Origin: Chloranthus sessilifolius
Lineage: Eukaryota; Streptophyta; Magnoliopsida; Chloranthales; Chloranthaceae
Length of the DNA stretch: 64,000 nucleotides
NCBI GenBank assembly: GCA_021018995.1
Contig: CM037586.1
Coordinates: forward strand, 6,050,328 to 6,114,327
Reading direction: 5' to 3'
Numbering within the stretch: the stretch's first letter is position 1; each line of letters starts with the position of its first letter. Below are positions 10,861-25,158 of the stretch, piece by piece. The position numbers were made by a program, and so were the translations under genes. The notes beneath the pieces are model-generated. The model saw nothing but the letters and a program-made list of their open reading frames with translations, did no database searches and was not told where the DNA came from.

Positions 10861-11370
10861 TTACGATGGTATTAATTTGTAACGTAATAGAATATCATTA
10901 AAATAATTATTGGTTAATATTTGACTTTAATTATGATTTTAATAATAAATGATCAAAACTTAAAAATTTATTTTCAAAGATACTAATCAAACAAGAGAAA
11001 TCAATTTCCAATGAAATTCATTTCTCAAACACACTAATCAAACAATGGAAATTCATTTCTAGAGGAAATCATTTCCTAGGAAATCAACTAAGAAATTGAT
11101 TTCATTTCCTCTTCGGAGTTTCATTGCTATCAAACAGGGCCTTAATGTTAGGACTGTGGTTCAACTCAGTCAAAAAGTAAAAGAAAATAAGATGGGCTCC
11201 TAAGAGCTTCTCACCACAACGCATCTAACTACATCTAACTACTATACACAACGTAATAAATTACTGTTAAGCACATTCTTCTCTTCTAATAGCTGATCAA
11301 AAGTAGAAGATAAAAGATTTTATATAGTACATAATAATATTTGCACTTTTCAATGTGAAACTATTTCTTT

Positions 11371-12017
11371 TGTTAGGAATTCAACTCACTTTAACGAACT
11401 CTTGATCGCAATAAATGCGAAAAAATAAGAAGATACAAAGGAACAAGCATATACAACACAGATTTACGTGATTTACTCAATCGAGGGCTACATCCACTGG
11501 AGTATATGCACTATTTATGAACGTTCATAACGCACACACTCTCTTCTCTCTAGTGCAAAATCAATTAAGATCAAGCACGATCTTCAATAATAAAATCATT
11601 GTTAAACCAAGAACGATGTCCTTCAAAAAATAGAGAAGAGATCTGCAGGAATATAATAATGATCCCGACACAAGAACGACTTTAATCAGATCTTCAATCC
11701 TCGAGCAATTCTTCAATACCTTGCCTCTCAAAGTATTCACCACAATTTTCTCTCTTGAAAACTCTCTCAAAACCCTTTAATTCGTCCATAAGCTTTCTTT
11801 TTATATAGGAGACCCGAATCCTACTTCTAACATAAGAGATACTATTGAAAAATTCAGACTCTACACGTAACTCGACGTCGCAGGTCGCTTGAGCTAAAAC
11901 CAAACTCGCTCGAGTGAATTTTCCCCGAAAATTTGCTCTAGTTAAGTGCTCACCTCGATCAAATGGACTTGGTTCCTGCTCAAGCGAGCCAACGTTGGGG
12001 TTAAGCCTATAATAACA
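11371..12017 (-). repeat. 3' LTR of deleted copia element, 647 bp
   Basis: On the plus strand bounded by TGTTAGG and ATAACA; on the minus strand it starts TGTTATTATAGG right after the polypurine tract aggtggagat. Short open frames within it are not genes. The minus-strand start carries the CGCTCGAGCGA-type words at 11880-12000. Confidence 0.9.
11880..12000. repeat. Palindromic CTCGAGCGAG words in copia LTR (left copy)
   Basis: Degenerate self-complementary words: cgcttgagc, cgctcgagtga and gctcaagcgagc, sitting in the first 140 bp of the LTR read on the minus strand (U3). Confidence 0.8.
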
Positions 12018-13667
12018 ATCTCCACCTAGGTTTCATCCCCAACCACGTCACCGCCCCAACAGGCATCAACATCTTCGACAAGTGTTAATCATGTTTAGGC
12101 AATGCCCAAACTTATTTTGTGTAACTGGCTTGGTCAACATGTCAATTATATTTTCTTTTGTATCGATTTTCTTAACCGATATTTCTTCATCTTCTATCAT
12201 ATCTCTGATAAAATGATACTGGGCATATATATGCTTTGTTCTTGCATGAAAGACCTAGTTCTTTACTAGGTAAATGACACTCTGACTATCGCAGAAGATA
12301 TTGTACTCTCATCAACCTTACCAAATTCACTAACCAACCCTTTAAATCATGAGGCTTCGTTAGTTTCTTTATAGCCGCTATATACTCAGCTTTTGTATCC
12401 ATCCGAGCTTCTTGAACTGTGTTTGATTCTCCATTCTCTATAATAAGTGCAAGTGTTCAAGTAATCATATCCTTAAATTTTTCAGGACATTTCTTTGTCC
12501 TTTCTAACCTTTTCAAGATAATCTGAACCAGTACCTGAGGCTACAAGTCTTTAGAAATTGTGTCATTAGAGTCTTCATTATCTTTTTCATTTTGCTCATG
12601 CATTTCAACATCAACTTGTACCCAAGGTTCACCAGATAATTGAAGTTTGTCATCCGCCTTTTTTCCATCGAAAACTCATCTTCGTTGAAGGTAATGTCTC
12701 TTTCAACTATTACTTTGTAAGATTGTGTATCCCACAAATGATAACCCTTGACTCCTTCGTCATAGCCAATCAAGACCCACTTTTTAGATTTTGGATCCAA
12801 CTTGGAACATTCACTTTCCTGAAGTAATGCATATGTCGCACATCCAAACACCCTCAAAGGAGAGTAACTACTGTGTCTTCCATACCAAACCCCATCTGCA
12901 GTTTTTAAGTTTAATGCTGTTGAAGGCGACTGATTGACCAAGTAACATGTTGTGTTCACTACCTTTACCCAGAACCCATGACTCAAGTCGGAATGATTTG
13001 GCGTACACCGCGCTTTTTCTAATAGTGTTCTGTTCATCCTCTCTGCTATGCCATTTTGTTGAGGATTTTCAAGAATTGTTAAATGTTTAACAATCTCTTT
13101 ATTTTTACAGTAAGCCTTGAACTCTGATGACAAGTATTCCTCACCATCATCTAATATGAGAATCTTCAGCCTTCCGTCTGTCTATTTTTCAACCATATTC
13201 TGTCACTGTCTGAATTTTTGAAATACATTCGACTTATTTTTAATCGAATACAATCAAACTTTTCTGGAATAGTCATCTATAAATGACACAAAGTAGTTGG
13301 CTCCACCTAATGAAGTGACTTTTGTCTGTCCCCATATATCAGAATGTATGTAATCAATCAGACCTTTTGAAATATGCTTTTTTTGTGGAGAAAATGACTT
13401 TCTTCTGCTTCCGGAAGATGCAAGTTTGAATGTCAGAAATTGTCTTATTCTCTATGAGCTTTGTTAGCTCATGTTCACTTATGTGATCAAGCCTCTTGTA
13501 TTATAAATCAGATAAATATTTGAAATCTTTCGTAGCTGCAATACTACTGTCACTGATTGTGTTGGATACAAAGGTATAAAGATTCCTCATCTTTTCACTT
13601 TTCATCAAGGTCATAGCACCACGTACGACATTTAATTTACTGGATTCTACGATGACGAGTCATCCTA
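12018..13667 (-). pseudogene. Copia integrase and RNase H relic
   Basis: From 13667 leftward on the minus strand: an integrase N-terminal stretch with many stops (13134-13667), then a 206-codon open piece (13133-12513) carrying NPQQNGIAERMNRTL, which holds the catalytic Glu region, and the integrase C-terminal LRVFGCATYALL motif. The reverse transcriptase is absent: sequence jumps near 12420-12510 to the RNase H end, where ARTKHIYAQYHFIRD and DMLTKPV are readable at about 12080-12260, followed by the polypurine tract. Not functional. Confidence 0.85.
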
Positions 13668-14198
13668 TTTCAATTAATATCAAACACAATCTTCAACAAT
13701 AAAACTACTGTTAAACCAAGGGCGATGTCCTTCAAAGAACAGATAAGAGATTTACCAGAATATAATAACGATCCCAACACAAAAACGGTTTCAATTGGAT
13801 CTTCAATTCCCAAGCAATTCTTCAATACATTACCTCTCAAAGTATTCACCATAGGTTTTTCTCTCTTGAAACTCTCTCAAAAGCCCTTAATTTGTCCATG
13901 AGCGTTTCCTTTATAAAGGAGACCCGAATCATACTTCTAACCCAAGAGAAATTGCTCAAAAAATCGGACTCTGCAGGTAACTCGACGTCGCAGGTCATTC
14001 AAGCGAAAACCAAACTCGCTCAAGCAACTAAAACATGAGAAAAATCCTTCCCAATAGTGCGCAGGTCACTCAAGCGTGAACCAAACTCGCTCGAGCGACT
14101 TTCCCCCGAAAGTTTGCTTTAGTTGCGTGCTCACCTAGCTCGAGCGGACTTGGATCTCGCTTGAGCGAGCCAACGTTGGGGTTTAACTTATAATAACA
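13668..14198 (-). repeat. Truncated 5' LTR of deleted copia element
   Basis: Homologous to 11560-12017 but lacks about 190 bp corresponding to the left end of the other LTR, together with the primer binding site. It carries an extra 60-70 bp duplication of the palindrome block (13985-14175). Confidence 0.85.
13985..14175. repeat. Palindromic CGCTCGAGCGA words, expanded copy
   Basis: Words cgctcaagca, cactcaagcgtg, cgctcgagcgac, agctcgagcgg and cgcttgagcgag. One unit (caggtcattcaagcg...cgctcaagc) is duplicated relative to the left LTR, so the array length differs between the two LTRs. Confidence 0.8.
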
Positions 14199-14247
14199 TC
14201 TTTTATATATATAAGTAAATTTCCCTTATCTTAAAAAATAATATATA

Positions 14248-14436
14248 CACTACAAAAAATAAACTATTAGCGGCAGTCATAAATTGTCGCTAATACTCTT
14301 ATCGCTAATAGTCTTAATAATTTTTTAGTTAATAGCAGCGGTAATAGTCTTTATAGTTTTTTGGTTAATAACGCCATAAACTGTCGCTAATATTCTCAGC
14401 AAAAAACTGCCGGTAATAGTCTTATTTTTTATAGTG
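14248..14436. mobile_element. CACTA-type MITE, copy 1
   Basis: Termini CACTACAAAAAATAA and TTATTTTTTATAGTG with ATA on both sides (3-bp TSD), as expected for CACTA elements. Internal words ctattagcggcag and gtcgctaata recur. No coding capacity. Confidence 0.85.
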
Positions 14437-14801
14437 ATAATATCATAAAATAAAAAAATAAGGTTTTATTCTCTTTTAACTTAATATGAATATTTATTAT
14501 TAAAATAACAAATAAATAAAGCATGCATTAGGCTCAGCTGTACCGCAAAGATGAAGGGGAAAAACCTATAAAATACTGAGTCTTAAAATACAGAAAATTC
14601 CAAGACCTCAAAATATGGGAAAGTACTGAAAATTCCAAGATCTCAAAGTACTGAAAATTCCATACGGCACACCAATATTGTTCTCTGTTTAGTCCAAAGT
14701 TCAAACCGTGTCGCCCAATATATCGGCTGAGTTTCCAAAGTCCAAACCATAATTTTAAACTAGAAAACACTCTTGATAGGTTTCCATGAATTTTCAAAAC
14801 C

Positions 14802-14803
<2 letters not shown>

Positions 14804-14840
<37 letters not shown>
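14804..14840. repeat. (AT)n microsatellite
   Basis: About 37 bp of alternating AT. Confidence 0.95.
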
Positions 14841-14843
<3 letters not shown>

Positions 14844-15094
14844 CCGTAAGCATTGACGTTGGTGGGACCTCACCCTTCGAAACACACTAGGAAATGGCGT
14901 TCTATCTCTGTCAACTTTAACAAACATCTCGGCCCAAAAATACAAAAATGTATACTATGCAATAGTTGACCGATCTAAAAATATATATGCTATGCATAGT
15001 TGGGACTATCTCAGGACCCTATAGGATCGATACAGTGTTGTGCTTTTCTTTACATGATGATACACTCAGAGCGATCTAACGATTAGAGTCTTCA

Positions 15095-15236
15095 TTATAT
15101 ATTATTGAAGTTTAGTCCCACATCCAGTTTTCACAGGTTTATAGCCTTGTCTCTCACTTATAAGAACTATGACTTGTCACTCATGACTAATTGATTTTGA
15201 GTTTGATGCACAAATTTATCATGGTATCAGAGCAGG
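15095..15236 (+). mobile_element. TRIM-like LTR remnant with Met-tRNA primer site
   Basis: The sequence contains the agtcccacatcc block common in small plant LTRs and ends tttatca, directly followed by tggtatcagagcagg (15222-15236), a primer binding site of initiator Met tRNA type. Left boundary and partner LTR are not visible. Confidence 0.55.
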
Positions 15237-15324
15237 CTTTTCATCATTCCATGTCACCGAGTTCAATTGTCAACGCAATTTGAATCAATCCCGCAGACAC
15301 GTGTTGGGGCGGGTTGACATTTAG

Positions 15325-15475
15325 TCCCAATACCGATACGCATCGGCCAATATCGGTATCAGCCAATACCTCTATTTTTTTTTAAATATTAAAATGTACC
15401 AATACTATTCGGTATCGGCTATCGGTCCTCTATGGACCGATACCTGATCGGGAGTTTGACACCTTGCTAATACCA
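15325..15475. mobile_element. hAT-like CGATACG MITE remnant, left end lost
   Basis: Shares with other family members the block gccgataccTCTA(T)n, a hairpin atcggtcct/aggaccgat-like (atcggtcctctatggaccgat) and the terminus gtttgacaccttg. No left terminal repeat or TSD is found, so it is probably truncated. Confidence 0.6.
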
Positions 15476-15639
15476 GCCAACTCATACTCTGAATGAGTCC
15501 AAAAACCCAAAACAAGAAAATTGCTGTGCACATCCAAAACAAGGAGGAGACATAAAAAACGATATTAACAACCCATCTTTTTAATTAATAATCCTCAAGC
15601 ACATGGTGCATTTTCCTTCATTGAGCATATCGTCGTAGC

Positions 15640-15647
15640 CTATATAA
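15640..15647 (+). promoter_or_regulatory. Likely TATA box of the carboxypeptidase gene
   Basis: ctatataac lies about 50 bp upstream of the ATG at 15696; this would give a short 5' leader. No other strong TATA-like site with a better position is seen. Confidence 0.5.
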
Positions 15648-20328
<4,681 letters not shown>

Positions 20329-21688
20329 TTGAGCAGTAGAGAAAGGAGGAATAATATGTGTAATCGAGACTTCGTTTCGGAGCTGGTACTTAATAATTCA
20401 TCTTTCAGAAGTGGTAAAAAATTCTTCTTTGTTGGACTTGTTCTAAGATGATAATAATAGTTTCTTATTATTAATGAGAAGTCTATATGAAAATCGACAT
20501 CAAATCTTTTCGATGGTTTCAAGAAGTCCGATTTTTATTTTGTGTGTAATTGGCTTTCTTCTGTTACCTCTTGTATTATGTATAATTTATTGGATTTAAT
20601 GAAAGGGTGAGGGGACCCTCCAACCTCGAAGTGCATTAGAAAAAGTAAGATATTAGATATTAATTAAGCAATAGATATCAGCGATTGAAACTTGGTGCAA
20701 CGGCAAGTTCTATCTGCCCAAAGCGATGGAGTCTGAGAATTGGCCTCTCCAAAATGGGAGTAAGGATGCTTACCATTTACCTCTCCCAGACCTCGCTAAA
20801 AGCGGGGCCCTACTACCTTTAAGTTAAGATAAATTTTTTCATCAAATTTACTTAGATCTTCGGGTGCAAATTGCATTAGGGGATGTGAAGCTCTGGTCTT
20901 CAAGGGATTCTCCTTCACTAAACTTCTTCACAACTCACTTGCAAACTATGATTAGTACGTTTTCACAAAATAAAATTAGTATACGTAACATCTTCCTTTT
21001 ATAAAAGAGTTAGGACTCTAAAGTAAGGTAGATAAGACTTGGAGGTGAGATATCCATGAAAATTATTTAAGATACATCAAACTCTTATATGCATTGAATT
21101 AGAACTTAAGCTTACAACACTATCATTTACAGTTTTTACTCCTAACCCTTAGCAAGTTTAAAATGACTACTCGGCATTAATATCAAACTCAGTTTGCTTT
21201 TTAATTCCAGCACCACCCTAATGCAGCATTTGATATAATTCATTCTAACATTAATTGGGGCCTGCATTGGATAGAGAAAAATCTTGACCCTGGGCTATAT
21301 GGGATTGTAGACACTATATATCATGATACATTTTTGGTGGGGATTTAAGCCCATGCCCCATGCCAAAAACAAAATCGGGGCGAAGACCAAAACCCAGAAC
21401 CGGACAATATTGTAGCATGTGGGTCTGGGTCGTTATTCCAAATAGAAGAAAAACAATCGGATATTGCTAAGCGAATAAATAAATAAATGGAAAGACAAAG
21501 GAGACAAGCCGAAACCAGCCCAATCCCATCACCTATAAGTTGGGAACCCAGTGAGGAAATCAGAGGCCTTATCCTGGATCTAACAATGTCGTCCAATCCC
21601 CAGTTTTATTGTTATTTTGTAACAGAATAGTGTACTTGAGTGAAAGCGTAGACACCTACTTGAAGTTGCACTTGTACTATGACTTTAA
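20329..21688. other. 3' flank of the carboxypeptidase gene, no gene
   Basis: Contains candidate polyadenylation signals (aataata near 20445-20456, and attggatttaatgaa near 20588) and an Au-like SINE at 20690-20838. The rest is AT-rich without recognisable content. Confidence 0.5.
20690..20838 (+). mobile_element. Au-type SINE, diverged
   Basis: ttggtgcaacggcaag at the start, ggcctctcc...gggagtaaggatgc in the middle, and ctcccagacctcgctaaaagcggggccctact near the 3' end match the conserved 3' part of the plant Au SINE as I remember it. Boundaries and TSD not resolved. Confidence 0.65.
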
Positions 21689-21915
21689 GGTTGTGTTTGG
21701 GCTAACTCTTTCTCCAAAGAGTAGCTCTTTCGCTCTTTTGCTCTAGCAGGAAACTGCCTCTATGTTTGGTAATACAGCTCCTCGGCCCATTTACTCTTGT
21801 GGGGAGCTGCTTTTAGTGATAAAACTGTTCTATGCCAAAGCAGATTTTATCAACTATCGCAGAGAGCAGGCAAAGAGTTGCATCAGCTCTTATAAGAGCT
21901 AACCCAAATGCAGCC
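21689..21915. mobile_element. Tourist-like MITE (PIF/Harbinger type), copy 2
   Basis: Termini GGTTGTGTTTGGGCTAACTC and the complementary GAGCTAACCCAAATGCAGCC, flanked by TAA on both sides (21686-21688, 21916-21918). 227 bp, no coding capacity. Confidence 0.9.
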
Positions 21916-22031
21916 TAAGCTTCTTTACCTCTACAAATTGGACGAGAAAGCTGAATGCACTTATTTTTGGACCAGAGCAGACTGAAAACCGACACCAAAC
22001 CAAACCGATTCAACCGAGTTTGGTTTCGATT

Positions 22032-23280
22032 TTTTTTTTTATCGTCAAAAGTTGAGAATTTCATTAAAAATAAACAACTACAGATCGAGGCCGAGTGAGA
22101 AGCTCAGCAAAAAGGAAAAAAGCAAAAGAAAAATAAAGAAAAAGAGACCATCCAACCGACAGCTACATAACCAAAAACAACTCCGCCAAAATCTCTAGAG
22201 AAGCCCACAAAGTCAAGCTCTCATAGTGAGGCAATGGTCCCAAAAATTAATCATCTGACGAATCTCGAGAAAAGTAGCCCACGACGTCTGAAACTGCTCC
22301 TCGAAAATCTGCCTATTGCGTTCATTCCACAAAACCTATAATATGGCAATAGGGAGCGCCAAACTCACACTGGCAGCATAAGAACACCTAGGATCACAAA
22401 ATTTAGCCAATAGATTGCAACAAGACTCGGGCAGACAACCGATTAAATTTCAGGCACTACGACACCTATCCCACACACTAGACGCAAAAGCGCAATGAAT
22501 GAGGCAATGATGAGGAGACTCGGCCTCAAGGTAGTAGAGGATGCAACAATTTGGAAGGATAATACCTCTATGAATCAAAAGATCCACAGTTTTAGTTTTA
22601 ATGCTATTCAAAGCTGAACACCAAGCAAAAATGATGGTTCTTGGGAGAGCTAGCTGTAACCTTCCAGATCCCGGTCCAAGGCTGGATAATCAAAAGCCTC
22701 CTCCAAAGGAGCCGATACGCTGATTTGATAGAGAAGCACCCATCATATCTGCCCAACCACCTTCTATCAACTTTGGAAGCCTCTAGCACAGGCTGAATAG
22801 GAATATCCTCCAATAACTTGTTATATTCTGAACTCTCAAAGGCATTGAGATCACGCTTGAGATCGACGTCCCAATGCAATGCATCATGCCTAGAGTGCGT
22901 CCAATCAGCAACAGTTCCCCCCTTTTTTCTGCTAAGAATATAAATAGACGAGACTTTAAGCGGACAGACAGTAGACCACGGATCGTCCCAAAAACTAACC
23001 GAATGCCCATCACGAATCACAAATGAAACACCTCTAGAGAAAGCCGGAAGTAAACTGACCACCCCTTTCCCCCACCCAGAAGCATGATTTAAACTCCTCA
23101 AAGAAATGCGCCATCCACGACGCCCAACCTTGTACTTGGTGCGGAGATAAAGCGCCCACTGAGATGCAGGATTTTCACCAAGCCTCCAAAGCCATTTGTA
23201 GATTAAAGAATGGTTCATGTGAGAAATGTCTCTAATCCCAAACCCTCCATCTTGTCTTGAGAAACAATCTCCCCCTACCC
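22032..23280 (-). mobile_element. 5'-truncated L1-type LINE
   Basis: On the minus strand: a 204-codon open piece (23218-22604) with WRLGENPASQWALYLRTKY, FWDDPW, and SIKSAYRLLW, which is the region between reverse transcriptase and the zf-RVT domain of plant LINEs; zf-RVT-like codons continue with one break to about 22210. The element ends in a poly(A) tail (poly-T at 22030-22040 on the plus strand). It has split a tttcggtttggt-type MITE: 21985-22030 and 23283-23330 look like its two halves. Confidence 0.85.
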
Positions 23281-23504
23281 CGTTCGATTTCGGTTTTGGT
23301 AACTAAAAACCGAAAACAGCCTGGCAGGGGAAGAAAACCGACATATTTTGTGTGATAGAGTGCACTTTCAGATTTGATAGTTCAAGAGCGGCACCAACAT
23401 ATTTTGTATTGAGGAAGCACTAACAACCATCGATTGTGATGAGAAATACCACACAATCAAACCCACTAACCTATAAAACGTAGGGAGTGAATCATTATGA
23501 CGAT

Positions 23505-23659
23505 TACTACAAAAAATAAGACTATTAGTAGCACCAAAAACTCTCGCTATTAACAAAAAAATTGTCGCTACTAGTCTTGTCGCTATTGAAATAACAAGTT
23601 TCTTTGTTAATATATAATGACAGTTTTTTGTGTCGCTAATAGTCTTATTTTTTGTAGTA
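23505..23659. mobile_element. CACTA-type MITE, copy 2
   Basis: TACTACAAAAAATAAGACT and its exact complement AGTCTTATTTTTTGTAGTA bound 155 bp; GAT flanks both ends (3-bp TSD). Same family as 14248-14436 (ctattagcggcag/gtcgctaatagtctt). Confidence 0.9.
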
Positions 23660-23960
23660 GATTGGAACCCTCGACCACCACCCCCACAACGGGGGGGAGT
23701 ATACCAACTGAACGATTAAACGTCTAGTCTTCTAACTAAAAATATCTAATTAAAATAATTTCATAGTAAATTAGCATGACAAGGGTAGTAGAGTTGAGAT
23801 GAGAGTTAGCTGTTAGGGTTTGAGCCGATAGATTTAAGTATTTATAGGTAGATTAAGATATTTATTTGTTAGTTTATTAAAATGCCCAAAACCATTTACC
23901 GTTAGAAGCTTTTAATGATTAATTTTTAGGATATTTTTATAATTTAAATTATATTTATAA

Positions 23961-24012
<52 letters not shown>

Positions 24013-24727
24013 CAAAGTAAATATTACATATCATGTGAAGTCGTGATGAGCCCAGCTACAGACTACTACGCTCGTGGTCGGCTCGTTTACAAATGATCTC
24101 TTAACTCGTAGCTCGGCTTAGGTCGCATGTCGAGCTCAAAATCACGTGATACATATCACACTCAAATCTGATTTTCAGATTACTTTAATTTTAAGATCTT
24201 TGCCATATAAAATCAAAAACTGACCAAAGATTAGAGCGAAAAATAATCTTTGGTGTCTGTTTGAATCAGTCAATGATTTTGAGAGTATGTCCTCTCCGTA
24301 GTTCAATAATTCTATAGGTGTGAATAGAGCTACCTTTAGCTAGTTGGTACTTGGGTTGTCCACCTCTGCAACAGCTTCATCTGGATTAAAGGGTTACTAA
24401 TAAAGGACAGTGTTATCTGGAGGAGTGGTGGTCCACCTGCAACAGCATTGGGCGGTATGTGGATTATTGGGAACTAGGGATACTATAAAAGAGTGTTACA
24501 CGGAGGACAAATTTTAGGCAAATAAAGTGTAAGTTGCTAATGTGCCGCGCTGCAATTGACTACGAGTGCGGTGGGGCTCAATTAATGAAGGTCGCTTGAG
24601 GTCGACACTCAGCCTGCATTTTGACTTCAATAAATTTGTCTTACATTTATAATTTTCCTATTATAAATTAGTGAGGAGTCATCTCCATCAATAAATAAGA
24701 CGTATATTGGCAATGTTTCAAAATGGG
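23660..24727. other. Intergenic, no gene seen
   Basis: Contains an (AT)n tract at 23965-24010 and otherwise unassigned sequence. Around 24360-24460 the phrase ctggattaaagggttactaataaagga and repeated gtccacctctgcaacagc / gtccacctgcaacagc words form a short duplicated segment. Confidence 0.5.
23965..24010. repeat. (AT)n microsatellite
   Basis: About 46 bp of alternating AT. Confidence 0.95.
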
Positions 24728-25158
24728 GTAGTGGCTCCCGACCAGCATTTAAACTCCATATAATGGTAGTTAAACGATCTAGCACCATTAAATTTATAAC
24801 TTTTATCTCATACCATTAGAATGTGATTTATCATTATATCATGTAGCACACATCTTGACCAATTTAAACTATTCAAGTGGCAATCCATTGTTGTATCATA
24901 TCTTAGCCCAAAAAAGCATGCCTATAAGTCGATATAAACCATTCAATTGATGAACTTTGATATTAGCCATTCAAGCTAAAAACAATGGTTTGTATTATAG
25001 TCAATAGATTGGATGTTTCAAATCGCTCACAAAGCTTAATTTTTAGACCCATTGTCCTTTGATGTATGATCTATCACTTTGACGATGTAGATTACCCACA
25101 TACTATGACGATGTAGACCCATTGTCCTTTGATGTATGATCTATCACTAAACCATTAA

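Larger units (their letters stand above)
9025..11141. mobile_element. PIF/Harbinger-type non-autonomous element, 2.1 kb
   Basis: Inverted termini GGCCTTGTTTGATAAC and GCTATCAAACAGGGCC, flanked by TTA on both sides (9022-9024 and 11142-11144), the 3-bp TSD of the PIF/Harbinger superfamily. Subterminal regions on both sides are rich in gaaatgaaattt and aatttcatttc words. The middle is a long array of degenerate GTCAAAGTTTGAC units. No transposase frame is visible; the only short open frame (87 codons from 9199) has no recognisable domain. Mobilisation would need a transposase from elsewhere. Confidence 0.85.
11371..14198 (-). mobile_element. Deleted Ty1/copia element with intact TSD TCTTT
   Basis: TCTTT at 11366-11370 and 14199-14203 flanks the element exactly. 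On the minus strand the order is truncated 5' LTR (14198-13668), integrase, RNase H end, polypurine tract (ggtggagat) and 3' LTR (12017-11371). The primer binding site, gag, protease, part of the 5' LTR and the reverse transcriptase core are missing, so at least two internal deletions followed insertion. Confidence 0.9.
14437..15640. other. Upstream region of the carboxypeptidase gene, repeats only
   Basis: 14560-14660 holds three diverged copies of a ~30-bp unit containing tactgaaaattccaagatctc. 14804-14840 is an (AT)n tract. 15095-15236 is an LTR remnant with primer site and 15325-15475 a MITE remnant. No gene seen. Confidence 0.6.

Noticed and set aside
11561..11903. Minus-strand open frames within the copia LTR
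   Set aside because: They lie in LTR sequence and differ between the two LTRs; no known LTR-encoded protein.
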